Source: Laguncularia racemosa (Eukaryota; Streptophyta; Magnoliopsida; Myrtales; Combretaceae). From it: a stretch of 64,000 bases of DNA. A model generated the notes under the pieces. The model saw only the letters and a program-made list of their open reading frames with translations. It searched no databases and was not told the DNA's origin. Location of the stretch: positions 62,001-126,000 of the forward strand of contig JBBMOL010000280.1 of the NCBI GenBank assembly GCA_037954665.1, written 5' to 3'. Numbering within the stretch: the first letter of the stretch is position 1; every line of letters begins with the position of its first letter. Both the position numbers and the translations under genes were made by a program. Of the stretch, positions 22,919 to 32,546 are shown piece after piece.

Positions 22919-23830
22919 TGATGAGATCCATGATGAGAGTCATGCTGGAAGAAGGAATGTAGATCCTCTTGAAGTGCCGCCTGAACCGATCACAAGAAAT
23001 CGAGCAAAACGATTCAAGGAAGCACTTAATGGGTTGATAAAGGTCGTCCATGAAGCCGGAAAGGATTGGAGCAATCATGAAGTTGGAACGGATTGGAACA
23101 ACCATGGGAAGACCCTTGTTTTTATACGAGTTATATTGGACACGGGATGAAGAGGGCGTGTATTTTCAAGGCACGGCCGTGTAGGACGCTCAAGATTGCT
23201 CAGATAGATACACAGTCAAAATACACGGGCGTGTACACGAGCGTGTATGTTTCCAGAAGTTACAGACAGATACACGGTCGAAGTACACGAGCGTGTACAC
23301 AGGCGTGTATGTTGCTAGGAGTTGCCCAAAACAGTACACGGTCAAAGTACACGGGCGTGTATGTTGCCAGAAGTTGCACAGAACAGTACACGGTCCAAGT
23401 ACACGGGCGTGTACACAGGCCGTGTATCCCCTGTCGGCCAGCTTGTTCTGTTTCGCGTTTTTATGTTACTTAACTAAATTATGTCGTTTTGGACTTGTTT
23501 TTACACGAAATTGTAACCCCAGTATAAAAGCTTCTAGGGTTTAGAGCAGATTAGAATATAGATTTTGAACATTAAACACTTTTGAGAGGCACCTCTCTTG
23601 GTTCTTCAAGAACTAAATCGAACTTATCGGATTGATTTCTGTGGCGTTCATCCCGACTTATCAATCGGCCTTTCATCCCGATTGTGGCGTCTTCACTTTA
23701 TACCAAGGTTCTTGTCTCGTTTATAGACAACGGGTCGCGGTTTCCACTTTAGGTGTTTGGGCGTCTTAGGCAACGAATTTCCGAACGTATTGGTATTGGG
23801 TTTCGTCACGGGTTGGCGTGGTTCGTATCA
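22919..23830 (+). repeat. Solo LTR of family A (912 bp)
   Basis: TGATGAG...GTTCGTATCA flanked by a perfect TSD AATAA (22914-22918 and 23831-23835). No internal sequence is present, so this is a recombination product of a full element that had inserted into the B3 leader. It contains the pol C-terminal segment as an uninterrupted frame ([19 protein letters not shown]...), six or so palindromic CACGGCCGTG-type repeats (about 23160-23430) and the TATA box near 23523. Confidence 0.95.
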
Positions 23831-24814
23831 AATAATATAATAGTTCACATCCCAAAAAGCTTCAAGTAAAGTTCAATAGCTCAAGGCACAAGGAAATAAT
23901 TTAGTACTCCAAGTAAGGTTCAATAAATGAAGTACACACACAACTGTTTTCAAGTAGATAGAATTAAATTCAACTACAAGTGTTTAAGTAATTAGTTCAA
24001 TTACTTTCACACTTTAATGACTTGTTTGAATTTTAAATTCCACTACTCAACTTTCCTTATTCTTGCTTTGACTTCTCACCACTTAAATTCACAATGGGCA
24101 ACAAGGAAAATATGCACACCACATACCATCCACCACCAGAAAAGTCCCCTTTTGCTTACGGTGCAAGATGCTTCACGCCACTACTAACAATGTCCTTGAA
24201 AACACATACAATAACCAATATCAAATGTACACAACCTCTACTAATTTAACAAGAATGACTCTAAATACACTCCTCAAGCCACGATACAATTTCACTTCCA
24301 CAACTATAACCAAAACTGCAACTTTTAAGCAAGATAAAGTAGCTCACTTTCAAATTCAAAAGGAGTTCAATAAGTGCACAAGTCCACAAATGGTAAGAGG
24401 CTTTTTCAAATTCAAATGACATACAATTAACTATAATTTAATGTGTTTTTTGAAATTTCAATTGACTTCTTAATGTACACTCTCAATTTTGATTTCAAAT
24501 CTAAAAATTACAATTGTAACTCCTCCACCTTTTTCCAAAAATATACACTACACAATTCCACTTCATAATTGAAACACTACTCTTCCCTTTCACAATTTGC
24601 TATTCATACACTACACATTTACAACCACGAGCAAGGATTTCAAGAGTATCCAATTCTCCAAGTGATCATCCACTAATCAACAAGACAACAAATTCAACAA
24701 CACAACAATAAAATGCAATTTCACACCAACAAATTTTGTTCGGATCAAGGTGCTACACAACCAACCCCTAAATTCTGAATTCAACTTGCAACCAATCGCT
24801 TCTCACAACCTCAA
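23831..24814 (-). other. 5' leader of B3
   Basis: Non-coding minus-strand leader between the 5' LTR/PBS and gag. The gag-proximal part is 22837-22918, on the other side of the solo LTR. No coding domain is seen. Confidence 0.65.
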
Positions 24815-24826
24815 GCTCTGATACTA
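24815..24826 (-). other. Primer-binding site of B3 (decayed)
   Basis: The minus strand reads TAGTATCAGAGC, one base off the initiator-Met complement, 5 bp from the 5' LTR edge at 24832. Confidence 0.8.
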
Positions 24827-24831
24827 AAAGA

Positions 24832-25152
24832 TGGTGTCCCTAAAACCAAGATTAAGCACATGCAAGTGGAGCAATTTATAAACCCCAATTCACTTATTCA
24901 ATTTTCATTCAACTCTACTAGGTTTAGCATGAACCCTCATGCAAATGCAATGAAATCCAAATGCTCTAAATTGCAAATAACAATTCTACAATGATAAATT
25001 CCTCCAAAATAATAATGGTCACAAATAAATCCACATAAATTACACACAAAATAGCAAGAACCAATTTCGCAATCCACTTTCCCAACAAAGTGATATACAG
25101 TTCAAATTGTTACTAAATTGAAGGTTAAAACTCAAAGGCTAAAACCAATCAA
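24832..25152 (-). repeat. Truncated 5' LTR of B3
   Basis: Matches the B3 3' LTR (15143-15202, then 19990 onward) up to AACCAATCAA, where plus-strand gag starts abruptly. It also shows the unoccupied B2 target site (CCCAATTCACTT, about 24885-24896). Confidence 0.85.
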
Positions 25153-26432
25153 GAGTAGTCCTCAGGCACCCCCACCTAGAGTAGTCCCTCAAAATGTTCA
25201 TAGGGAAAGAGCTATTAGAGGTAATAGGGGAAGGAGAATGGAGCGAGATTATCATGCTCTTAGGAAGGAAAGAGATAATAATTTTGAGAATGAACCTTAC
25301 CCAAACCGAGAGTTCAAACCACCTCAAGGATTAGAGTACTTAAAATTTCAGATGCCTTCATTTGATGGTAAGGGTTCTATAGATGATTATTTAGATTGGG
25401 AGGATAAGGTTGAGAGCCTATTCAAGTGCTATGAGAATGATAATCACACTCAAGTTCATCTTGCAGTTGTGGAATTCATAGGCTATGCCACCTTATGGTG
25501 GAAAAATCTTGTGATTAGCAAGTGAAGAGATGGTAAGGCTAATGCTAATGGGAAATGAAATGGGTATTGAGAAAAAGATTTATACATGAGCATTATAGGT
25601 AAGAGTTATTTATGAGTCTCCAACACTAAGGTAGGGAGGCAAAATTGTTAATGAGTATGTGCAGGAGTTCGAGACCTTGATGATTAGATGTGGGTCAGTT
25701 GAACCTCCTAAACAAACCCTAGCACAATTTTTGTCAGGGTTGAAATATGAAATTGCCTACGTCATGGAGCTCTAGAGGTATGACACACTTGATGCGGCTA
25801 TTCAGCTAGCCTTAAAAGTGGAGAGAAAGAGGGGATCCAATCTTTTTTTAGTAGCGAGCAACAGGTATGGAACTTCTATCAAACCTCATAGGTCAGATGA
25901 TCAAATAGGAGAACAAAAAGGAATTGGGGGACATGATAAGACTGTGGACAAATACCTCTAATATTGATAGGGAGAAGGAAATTTTGAGAAAAGGAAAAGA
26001 GATTGTTAGAGCTGATTTCAGGTAAATAGTACAAAGGATAACCAATGGAACGATACCTCAAATAAAGTGTTTCAAATGCATGGGTTTTGGACACATAGTT
26101 GCTTAATGTCCCAACAAAAGAGTCATGATTGTCATGGAAGGAAATAGTGAGCATGGTCAAGAAGAAGTGGTTGAGCCTATAGACTTGTAAATAGTATTGC
26201 CAGAGTACTATAATGATCCTAATGTTGAGACACATGAAGATAAGGGAAATGATAAATATTTATCTATTAATGTGTTATGCAAGGTCATGAGAATATCTCT
26301 AAACGTTAGGGGCATATAAAGGGAGAACCTATTTGTACACCTCGTCAGGTTCGAGGTAACTTATGTGTTCTTTCCATTGATGATGGTAGTTGCACTAATG
26401 TCATAGCTATTGCATTAGTAAATAAATTGTAA
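25153..26432 (+). pseudogene. B4: family-B gag-protease fragment
   Basis: Plus-strand gag starts mid-protein (PPPRVVPQNVHRE) and continues through LEYLKFQMPSFDGKGSIDDY and ATLWWKNLVISK. Frameshifts and stops follow. A zinc knuckle reads CFKCMGFGHIVA-stop-C (about 26070-26110), so the glutamine before the last cysteine is a nonsense codon. The protease site reads SIDDGSCTNVIAIALVNKL (about 26375-26430). The fragment ends there and a second gag leader begins. It may be the internal part of B1, separated by the B3 insertion and a deletion. Confidence 0.8.
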
Positions 26433-26625
26433 CGAATGTCATACATGATGTTTGTGTTGCATGGTTGTGTGTTGAAGTGTGGGAGTGTAGGAGTGAAGTC
26501 GTGGTGTGTTTGTGACGTAGTGTAGTTTTGTGAGTTTGTTATGAGTAGGTGTCGAGTGATAAAAAAAAATTAAAATCATTTCAAACGATAGTGTGAATGG
26601 TGGGATTAGTAATGAGGCCAATAAC

Positions 26626-27447
26626 TAAAGGAGTGCTTATGTCTAGTATGTCCCCCCTTATTCCCGACATGCTATGGTGCCCTAAGGTAGGAAGGAGCGG
26701 GTCCAGTCTATATCGCCGTAGAGCAATAGTCGCATCCAAATCTGATCTATCTACTCGGCAATTCATTCGGTGACTTTATAGTCGCCAAAGAAGCCCTAAG
26801 AAGCATCAAACATTTCTAATGAGATCCATGGAGCAATTTGTAGGTAGCAAGCACTAGCTCCCAACGTAACTTCATAAAAAGCAATCAAAGATAAGATCGA
26901 AGAGAATGAAACGCACGTAGTGGTCATTATAGCGATTCCTTCAGATCCTAGAAAACGTTCGAAGAAACCTGCTACTCTACTATGACCTGGGACACTACCC
27001 TTTCTTTTCATATTCGTAGTAGCAAATCGGAGCTTGCCAATCAATCTTTAAGTGAGATGAGAGGGAAGATCTTCACACTCACTCTAAAGTTTCAAAAGAA
27101 ATCCATTGAGGAAGAAAATGGGCATACAAAAAAAAGAAGAAGAAGCCCATTCTTTTGAAGTTGAAAGGGCAGATCTCCTTTTTTAATTTAAGTTTGTAAA
27201 AAAAAAAAAAAAAGAAATAATCTCGTCTGTCGTGTATCCCCGATTAATGCAGCTTCAGATGCTTTAATTGTTGATCTAGTATTAAGAAAAAGGTTACGCC
27301 TATGAGTTATCTATTGTAGAGGTTAACCTTACTCCATTAGTACCAATAGGTGGCATAGGGGAAGAAGCACTACGCCTAGAAATCAACAACATGAAAACTT
27401 TGTTATAAATTATCCCCCTTCCTTATTGAGATCGGACTTAAGAAGAA
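26626..27447. other. Mitochondrial-DNA-like insertion in gag (NUMT)
   Basis: The segment separates two halves of one gag gene and is unlike any retrotransposon part in the window. It contains a clear nad5 exon-1 fragment (26787-26975, minus strand). The rest has no long frame; an A15-A16 run and AG-rich tracts lie near 27130-27215. The origin of the non-nad5 portions was not recognised by eye, and they could be nad5 flank, intron or other organelle DNA. Confidence 0.65.
26787..26975 (-). pseudogene. nad5: nad5 exon-1 fragment (mitochondrial NADH dehydrogenase subunit 5)
   Basis: The minus-strand translation from 26975 reads [20 protein letters not shown], then [16 protein letters not shown], then [20 protein letters not shown]. 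This matches residues about 15-73 of plant mitochondrial ND5, an inner-membrane subunit of respiratory complex I. The tryptophan after DAS is a stop (26796-26798), and similarity ends one or two codons later, about where I recall exon 1 (roughly 230 nt) giving way to intron 1. The first 14 residues are replaced by unrelated sequence. It is nuclear, truncated and non-functional. Loss of similarity at the exon edge favours transfer as DNA rather than spliced RNA. Confidence 0.85.
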
Positions 27448-28122
27448 TGGTCAAGTTGGAGGAGATCAAGGGGATTATGCTACAGGTGGAAGAACATTAG
27501 AGGAATAGTTACAAGATCTTACCACTATTGTTGCTACATTAGCAACACGAGTGGATCAGATGATGATCCCACAACCACTAGTAGCTAACCCTTAGGCACC
27601 CCCACCTAGAGTAGTCCCTTAGAATGTTCATAGGGAAGGAGCTATTAGAGGTAATAGGGGAAAGAGAATGGAGGGATACTATCATGCTTTTAGTGAGGAA
27701 AGAGACGATAATTTTGAGCATGAGCCTTACCCAAACCTAGAGTTCAGACCACTTTAGGGATTAGAGTATGTGAAATTGCAGATGCCTTCATTCAATGGCA
27801 AAGGATATGTAGAAAATTATTTAGATTGAGAGGATAAGGTTGAGGGCCTATTTAAGTGCTATGAGATTGATGATCACACTTGGGTTTATCTTATAGCTGT
27901 GGAATTCATAAGCTATGCTGCCTTATGGTGGAAAAATCTCGTGATTAGCAAGGAAAGAGATGGTGTGGCCAGTATACATACTTGGCGAGAAATGAAATGG
28001 ATATTGAGAAAAAGATTTATACCTAAACATTACATGCAGGAGCTATTTATACGTCTCCAAACATTGAAGCAAGGAGGCATAATAATTGATCAGTATGTGC
28101 AGGAGTTCGAGACCTTGATAGT

Positions 28123-29456
28123 TGCCAACCGTAGTTTTAATATTTATAATACCTGTTCCTAATTCTAACTACGTTGCAATAGGTAAGTGTACCTACTGTG
28201 GACATAATATAGTGTTAAGTACAAGGTCATTCCACAGAGAGAAGATTACTAATTACTAGTACTAGCTCTTTCCCTATTATCTAACCGTCAAATTAAGATG
28301 AAGTGTACTAAAGACTAAAAATAGTTAGCAATCTAAAATTTTTACTAAAACTACTTCAACAACATAAGGTTTAATTCGATAACAAAGCAACCTAGATCTC
28401 ATTATATACCTATGTTGTCACATAAATCATTAGAAGCTAAGGATTAACATTTCTGAGTTCTTAAGCTATTAAGTTCCAAGAAGTAAGATAATTACTTTCT
28501 CAAGTATATTAACTTATCTAATCCTAGATTTATCAATTAGGATCTCTCCTCAATCAATAACAATCTAAAACCGCATGAAGCCTATGAACTCTATTTGAAT
28601 GAATCTTCAATAGAAGATTTTCGATATTCTATCTTTAGAAACATGAGCAAGTCTCATCCAAAACATAGATTAGATCATAAAAGAGATTTCTTAATCAACT
28701 CAAATGATATTAAGCATAAACTCATATTCCGGATATATGAATCTAAGATAAATATGAAGCACATGTAATGGAACAAAAGAACATCAATAAAACTTCATTT
28801 AAATCATATCTTCATCATATGACAAAATAGTTCAAATGAGACCTAGGTTTACGGTTTACTCTTCCATAGATCTAACAATGAAAGAACAAATACATGAAGA
28901 GAAACTAAAGTTCATGATTATAACCCAGATAGAGTGAATCTTGAATACCTTGCTTGAATCTCCCTGGCTTGTTGGGTAGAAAACTAAGGAAAGAGATATG
29001 AAAATGAAGAGAAAATGAAGTCTAAAACCCTAGCTCTACCGTTCCCCCCCTTTTTTCTCATATGTATACATGTATATATATATGTACTAGGGTTAAAGGA
29101 GAGAGAAAAAAAAAAGTCAGAGAAAGTAGGTCGTGGCTCCATATGCCCCTCACTACGCCCCGTGGCAAGGGACTTGGTAGCTTCTGTTCTTGATTTCTCT
29201 TCCATACGCCCCTTATATGGGGTGTGGTGGTGGTCTGTTGTTCATATGCCCCTGATATGGGGGCATAGCAGGTAGGGGAGATAATCTTCTTCCTTTCTCT
29301 TTGTTGTTTTCTTCTCAATTTCTTTCAATGATCTTCATTACACCCGAAAGTAACATATTCCTTAATTAAGCATCAATTTCGAATCATTTTTGATTAATTA
29401 TCAACTTAAAAGAGCTTAAACTCTTCCTAGAATTTGGAGTTTTATGGCGATTATCA
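28123..29456 (-). repeat. 3' LTR of C1 (about 1.33 kb)
   Basis: The right edge TTATCA (29456) abuts the PPT. The left edge is TGCCAACCG at 28123, next to truncated gag. U3 contains palindromic CATATGCCCC/GGGGCATATG-type repeats (about 29125-29280), just upstream of a minus-strand TATA at about 29071-29084. The left border is less certain, since no TSD partner survives. Confidence 0.7.
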
Positions 29457-29497
29457 AATTCCCCCACACTTGAATCTTCGCTTATCCCCAAGCAAAG
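29457..29497 (-). other. PPT and hairpin next to C1 3' LTR
   Basis: On the minus strand CTTTGCTT-GGGGAT-AAGCGAAG (29476-29497; 8-bp stem with one G-T pair) precedes AAGTGTGGGGGAATT (29457-29471) next to the LTR. Confidence 0.7.
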
Positions 29498-29621
29498 CAA
29501 TTTTAAAGACCATAAATTCAAAATGGAGACTTCATACTTCAAAACGCAATAAGCTAGAATACCAACATTCATCAATGATCATGTTTAACATCCAATAGAA
29601 CTCCTCAATTGAATGAATGTA

Positions 29622-31183
29622 TGATACGCTCAGAACGTATATATAAAATAGGAGCGTAAATTGCAGCAAGTGCACTAGTCGTATCAAGTAATAGAGTGGT
29701 GAAAAGTAAGGTTGTCGATCCCTCGAGGAACCAATAGAGTACTAGATCTATGGCAATTCTTATCAATATCTAGGTGATTAAAAAGGGGTTTTAAAATGTC
29801 TAATATAAAAATTTAACTTAAAGCAACAAGGAGAATTTTATGAAGAATCTATCAATTATGAACAAGGGAAATTAGAATTCACCCTAGATTCGTTAATCAA
29901 ACTGCTACCATGTTATATCAACTAGTGGTTATAAGGTTATTCAAGTGAGTTTAGAAAATCCTTTTTTTAGGGATGTTAACCTTAAATCAATTAGTCGGCT
30001 TCCGCGTCTCCAATTAACCAAGGAATCAAAATTATGTTCATACACCTCCCGATGCTACAAACAACTAATGCCCTAAATCAATTAACCCTAATCCTTTAGT
30101 GATTAATTAACAAGAAACATTGCATTGCGGCCTCCATAAACTCTAATTAAACCAATTATCGCAACTCCCGTATTGGTAATCAATCTAATTAAGAATTCCT
30201 AACAAATCCTAATCAACTCCCGTATCAAAAGGATTTCTAACAATTATAATCAAAGACCAATTATAATTGAAATCAAAGGAATTGCAATCATGAATAATCC
30301 TAATAATTCCTAATCATATAACATGGCTACAATTATCCTTTTTAACATTCTAGAGTTTCATCCAATTTCCCACAAGGATGATTTAGAACATTATAGTATG
30401 AGTTGCATAAAAACAATTGAAATAAAGAGGTGCAATGGAATTCATATTGAACAACAAGAATAAACTAATAAATGGCATAAAAGAAAATAAAGTAAATGAA
30501 ACAATTGTTATAATCTTCAAGAGTTTGTAGAACTTCAATCTTCTAAAATGACTCCTTGAATTCTTCAATTGAAAGCAAACTTTAGCAAAATGACATTCTT
30601 TCTTCAAACTAAACTTTGGAAAAATCTAAAGTACCTAAGGGAATTCTAATGATTCAAAAGAAAGACAAATGATGCTAAAACAAAGAAGAAGAACAAAGGA
30701 TGCTAAACAAAATATGCTAAGCAAAAGGGATTCTAAAACAAAAAGGGATGCTCCCAAGGTTCACACAAGGGGTCTATTTATAGATCCAAAGAGGAGGGGG
30801 ATAAGGTTGATCTGATGAGTATTTGAGTCAGCAAATTAATTAAGATACGATTTTAGAGAGATTTTCACAATGGATATCCGGGGAGTAATGAAGGCCGGCT
30901 CAAGGCCGACGGCCTTGAATGTAGGCCGGCGGCTTTAATGCTTTTTGAGGCCGGTTTAATATAAGTCGGCTCAAGGCCGGCGGCCTTCAGTGCAATCCTC
31001 CGCTCGCTTCTTCAATTTTGTGAAAAACTCCTCCTATTAACTTGTAATTTACTTTTGGGTCCTCAAAACCTGTATTTTCACAATAAACACCATTAAGTAT
31101 CATTTCTTTATATTTTCTTATAATATTGAAATAAATTTAATATAAGTCCAAAAGAAAATATAAGTATAATGTGATCTTATCTA
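29622..31183 (-). repeat. 3' LTR of C2 (about 1562 bp)
   Basis: Left edge TGATACGCTCAG. The right edge has decayed to TTATCTA, against TTATCA in the 5' LTR. GGCCGG-rich inverted repeats lie at about 30890-30995, with a minus-strand TATAAATAG at 30774-30783. Confidence 0.93.
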
Positions 31184-31222
31184 CATCCCCACACTTGAAC
31201 TTTTGCTTGTCCTCAAGCAAAA
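31184..31222 (-). other. PPT and hairpin next to C2 3' LTR
   Basis: On the minus strand TTTTGCTTG-AGGA-CAAGCAAAA is a perfect 9-bp stem with an AGGA loop (31201-31222). It is followed by AGTGTGGGGATG at the LTR edge (31184-31195). Confidence 0.8.
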
Positions 31223-32172
31223 TAATTGATTTAAACAAGAGAAATCCATCATTGAGCTTCTGGTGCCCGTTGTTTTGACCATGCTGAAATTTGTAACTAG
31301 TATATCTAGTTGAAATTTAGTAGTTAATCTAAATATAACAGATTTTTTTAATCCCAGTGTTTAACAATAGAAAACAATACTTGGTCCATAAGGAAAAACA
31401 TTCATTTAAACTTCATTGGTTATTAGCAAGTATCATCTCCGTCAATTTTACTTCTCTAAACAAGACAACAAGGAGTGAAAGCATATGGTATCCATTTTTT
31501 CCTAGAATTTCTCCCTTTTTTATTTTTTTTTATTTATTTGCCTTAATTGACAGCGGAGTGAGACTTCACTCTTCTGAGGGACTAAAGCTCACCCATGTCA
31601 ACCTGGCTTTCATTAAGGTACTAAATTTTTGCCTTTCCGCCCTTCTTGTTATTGTGAGTTCATTGAGTCGGCACATCCTAGGCTCATCGCCTAAGTGACC
31701 AGGTTTTAAAGGGACCCCTACGAACTCTTCCTCACACTAACATTTAAGATTGGATACTCTTAACTCACTTTCCTGAGTTATTGGAGTAAAGGTTTTTTTT
31801 TAAGGGATCACTAAGTAAAATATTTCCTTTACCTCTTTCACTAGGTGTTAAGGTATTCTCAAAGAAATTTCAAGAGAGATTTATCCCAACCAATTTTTCC
31901 TTGAAGTAAACTTGCTTGTTTTTTCAACTTAAGGACTTAATCTCAAGTTCAAAGGCTAAACATAGGGTAAACCCGTTCTCTAGAGATTTTACTATTAAAT
32001 TTTAACTATGTAAACTAGTTACAACAGTTGGCGAGTCGGGCACCAATCTAAGTCAATTTCAAAATTCCATTGATGATAAACACTTAAGGACAATTACAGT
32101 TCAAGATAATGGAAGAGTATGATCATCAAAGCATAGAACAGGAAATACTCATCTCAACTTTAATACCTACAT
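31223..32172 (-). other. 3' non-coding region of C2
   Basis: About 1 kb between the internal hairpin/PPT module and the 3' LTR with no conserved frame. Athila/Tat elements commonly carry a long 3' non-coding region. A CACCTAAG(T)GACCAGGTTTTAAAGGGACC block (about 31690-31720) recurs in C1 at about 37084-37112. Confidence 0.6.
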
Positions 32173-32214
32173 TCCCTTCCCCACACTTAAGAATAGACAG
32201 TGTCCACACTGTCT
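32173..32214 (-). other. Internal hairpin plus second PPT-like tract in C2
   Basis: On the minus strand AGACAGTGT-GG-ACACTGTCT (32195-32214, perfect 9-bp stem) is followed by TTAAGTGTGGGGAAGGGA (32173-32190). It lies 333 bp downstream of the gag-protease stop and about 1 kb upstream of the real 3' PPT. It may be an additional plus-strand initiation site. Confidence 0.6.
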
Positions 32215-32546
32215 CTCATCAATGCAAATAACAAAATAGGAAGGAAATAAGAAAAAAAAAAAAAAAGAACTGGTACTCCCCTGGTATAACATGTAGAAGC
32301 CATATTTCAATCCCATCAAAATTGAACTTGGAGAGATTGGTCCTTATGATCATTCACCTTGCATTTTCCTAAAAACAATTAAAAGAAAACCAACAAAACA
32401 TAATAAAGTAAACGTACATATGGGTTGCCTCCCATAGAGCGCTTGTTTTATAGTCATCAGCCTGATTATCAGGGTTAGCTTACATCAAGGAGTTTAAACA
32501 ACTCCTCCAACACCATTGTCTTCAGATTAGGATTCCAAGCTTCCTT

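Larger units (their letters stand above)
15143..25152 (-). mobile_element. B3: gag-protease family-B element, nested host of B2 and a solo LTR
   Basis: Minus-strand element: 3' LTR 15143-20944 (holding B2), gag-protease 20890-22836, leader 22837-24814 (holding a family-A solo LTR), PBS 24815-24826 and a truncated 5' LTR 24832-25152. The 3' LTR less B2 is about 1015 bp. The right end is lost at 25152, where plus-strand gag begins, so no TSD can be tested. RT, RNase H and integrase are absent between protease and PPT, in the same layout as B2. Confidence 0.85.
26433..28122 (+). mobile_element. B5: leader and gag of a second family-B element, split by organelle-like DNA
   Basis: 26433-26576 is a G/T-rich leader. 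Gag begins near 26574 and continues to 28122, where C1 is inserted within the EFETLM motif. About 0.8 kb of foreign sequence interrupts gag after the codons for NEANN. The orientation and the missing 3' part fit B6 (50946 onward) as the continuation on the far side of C1. Confidence 0.7.
26574..28122 (+). pseudogene. B5 gag pseudogene
   Basis: The gag start is decayed: ATT replaces ATG ahead of the codons for SNDSVN. It reads to NEANN at 26625, resumes at about 27448 (GQVGGDQGDYATGGRTLEE), and continues through TIVATLATRVDQM, LEYVKLQMPSFNGKGYVENY, AALWWKNLVISKERDG and RKRFIPKHYMQELF to YVQEFETL at about 28118. Several stop codons are present. It is a close relative of B4 and B2 gag. The 3' remainder is cut off by C1. 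Confidence 0.85.

Noticed and set aside
26796..27044. Functional nuclear nad5 or a novel 82-residue protein
   Set aside because: The first 23 residues are unrelated, the frame stops at a mutated Trp codon, and the fragment sits inside gag.
29015..29318. Overlapping open frames of about 86 codons on both strands
   Set aside because: They lie within the C1 LTR and arise from palindromic GC-rich repeats.
31201..31222. Perfect hairpin as a transcription terminator
   Set aside because: It is followed by a PPT and LTR edge, not a T-run, and bacterial-type terminators do not apply to a plant retroelement.
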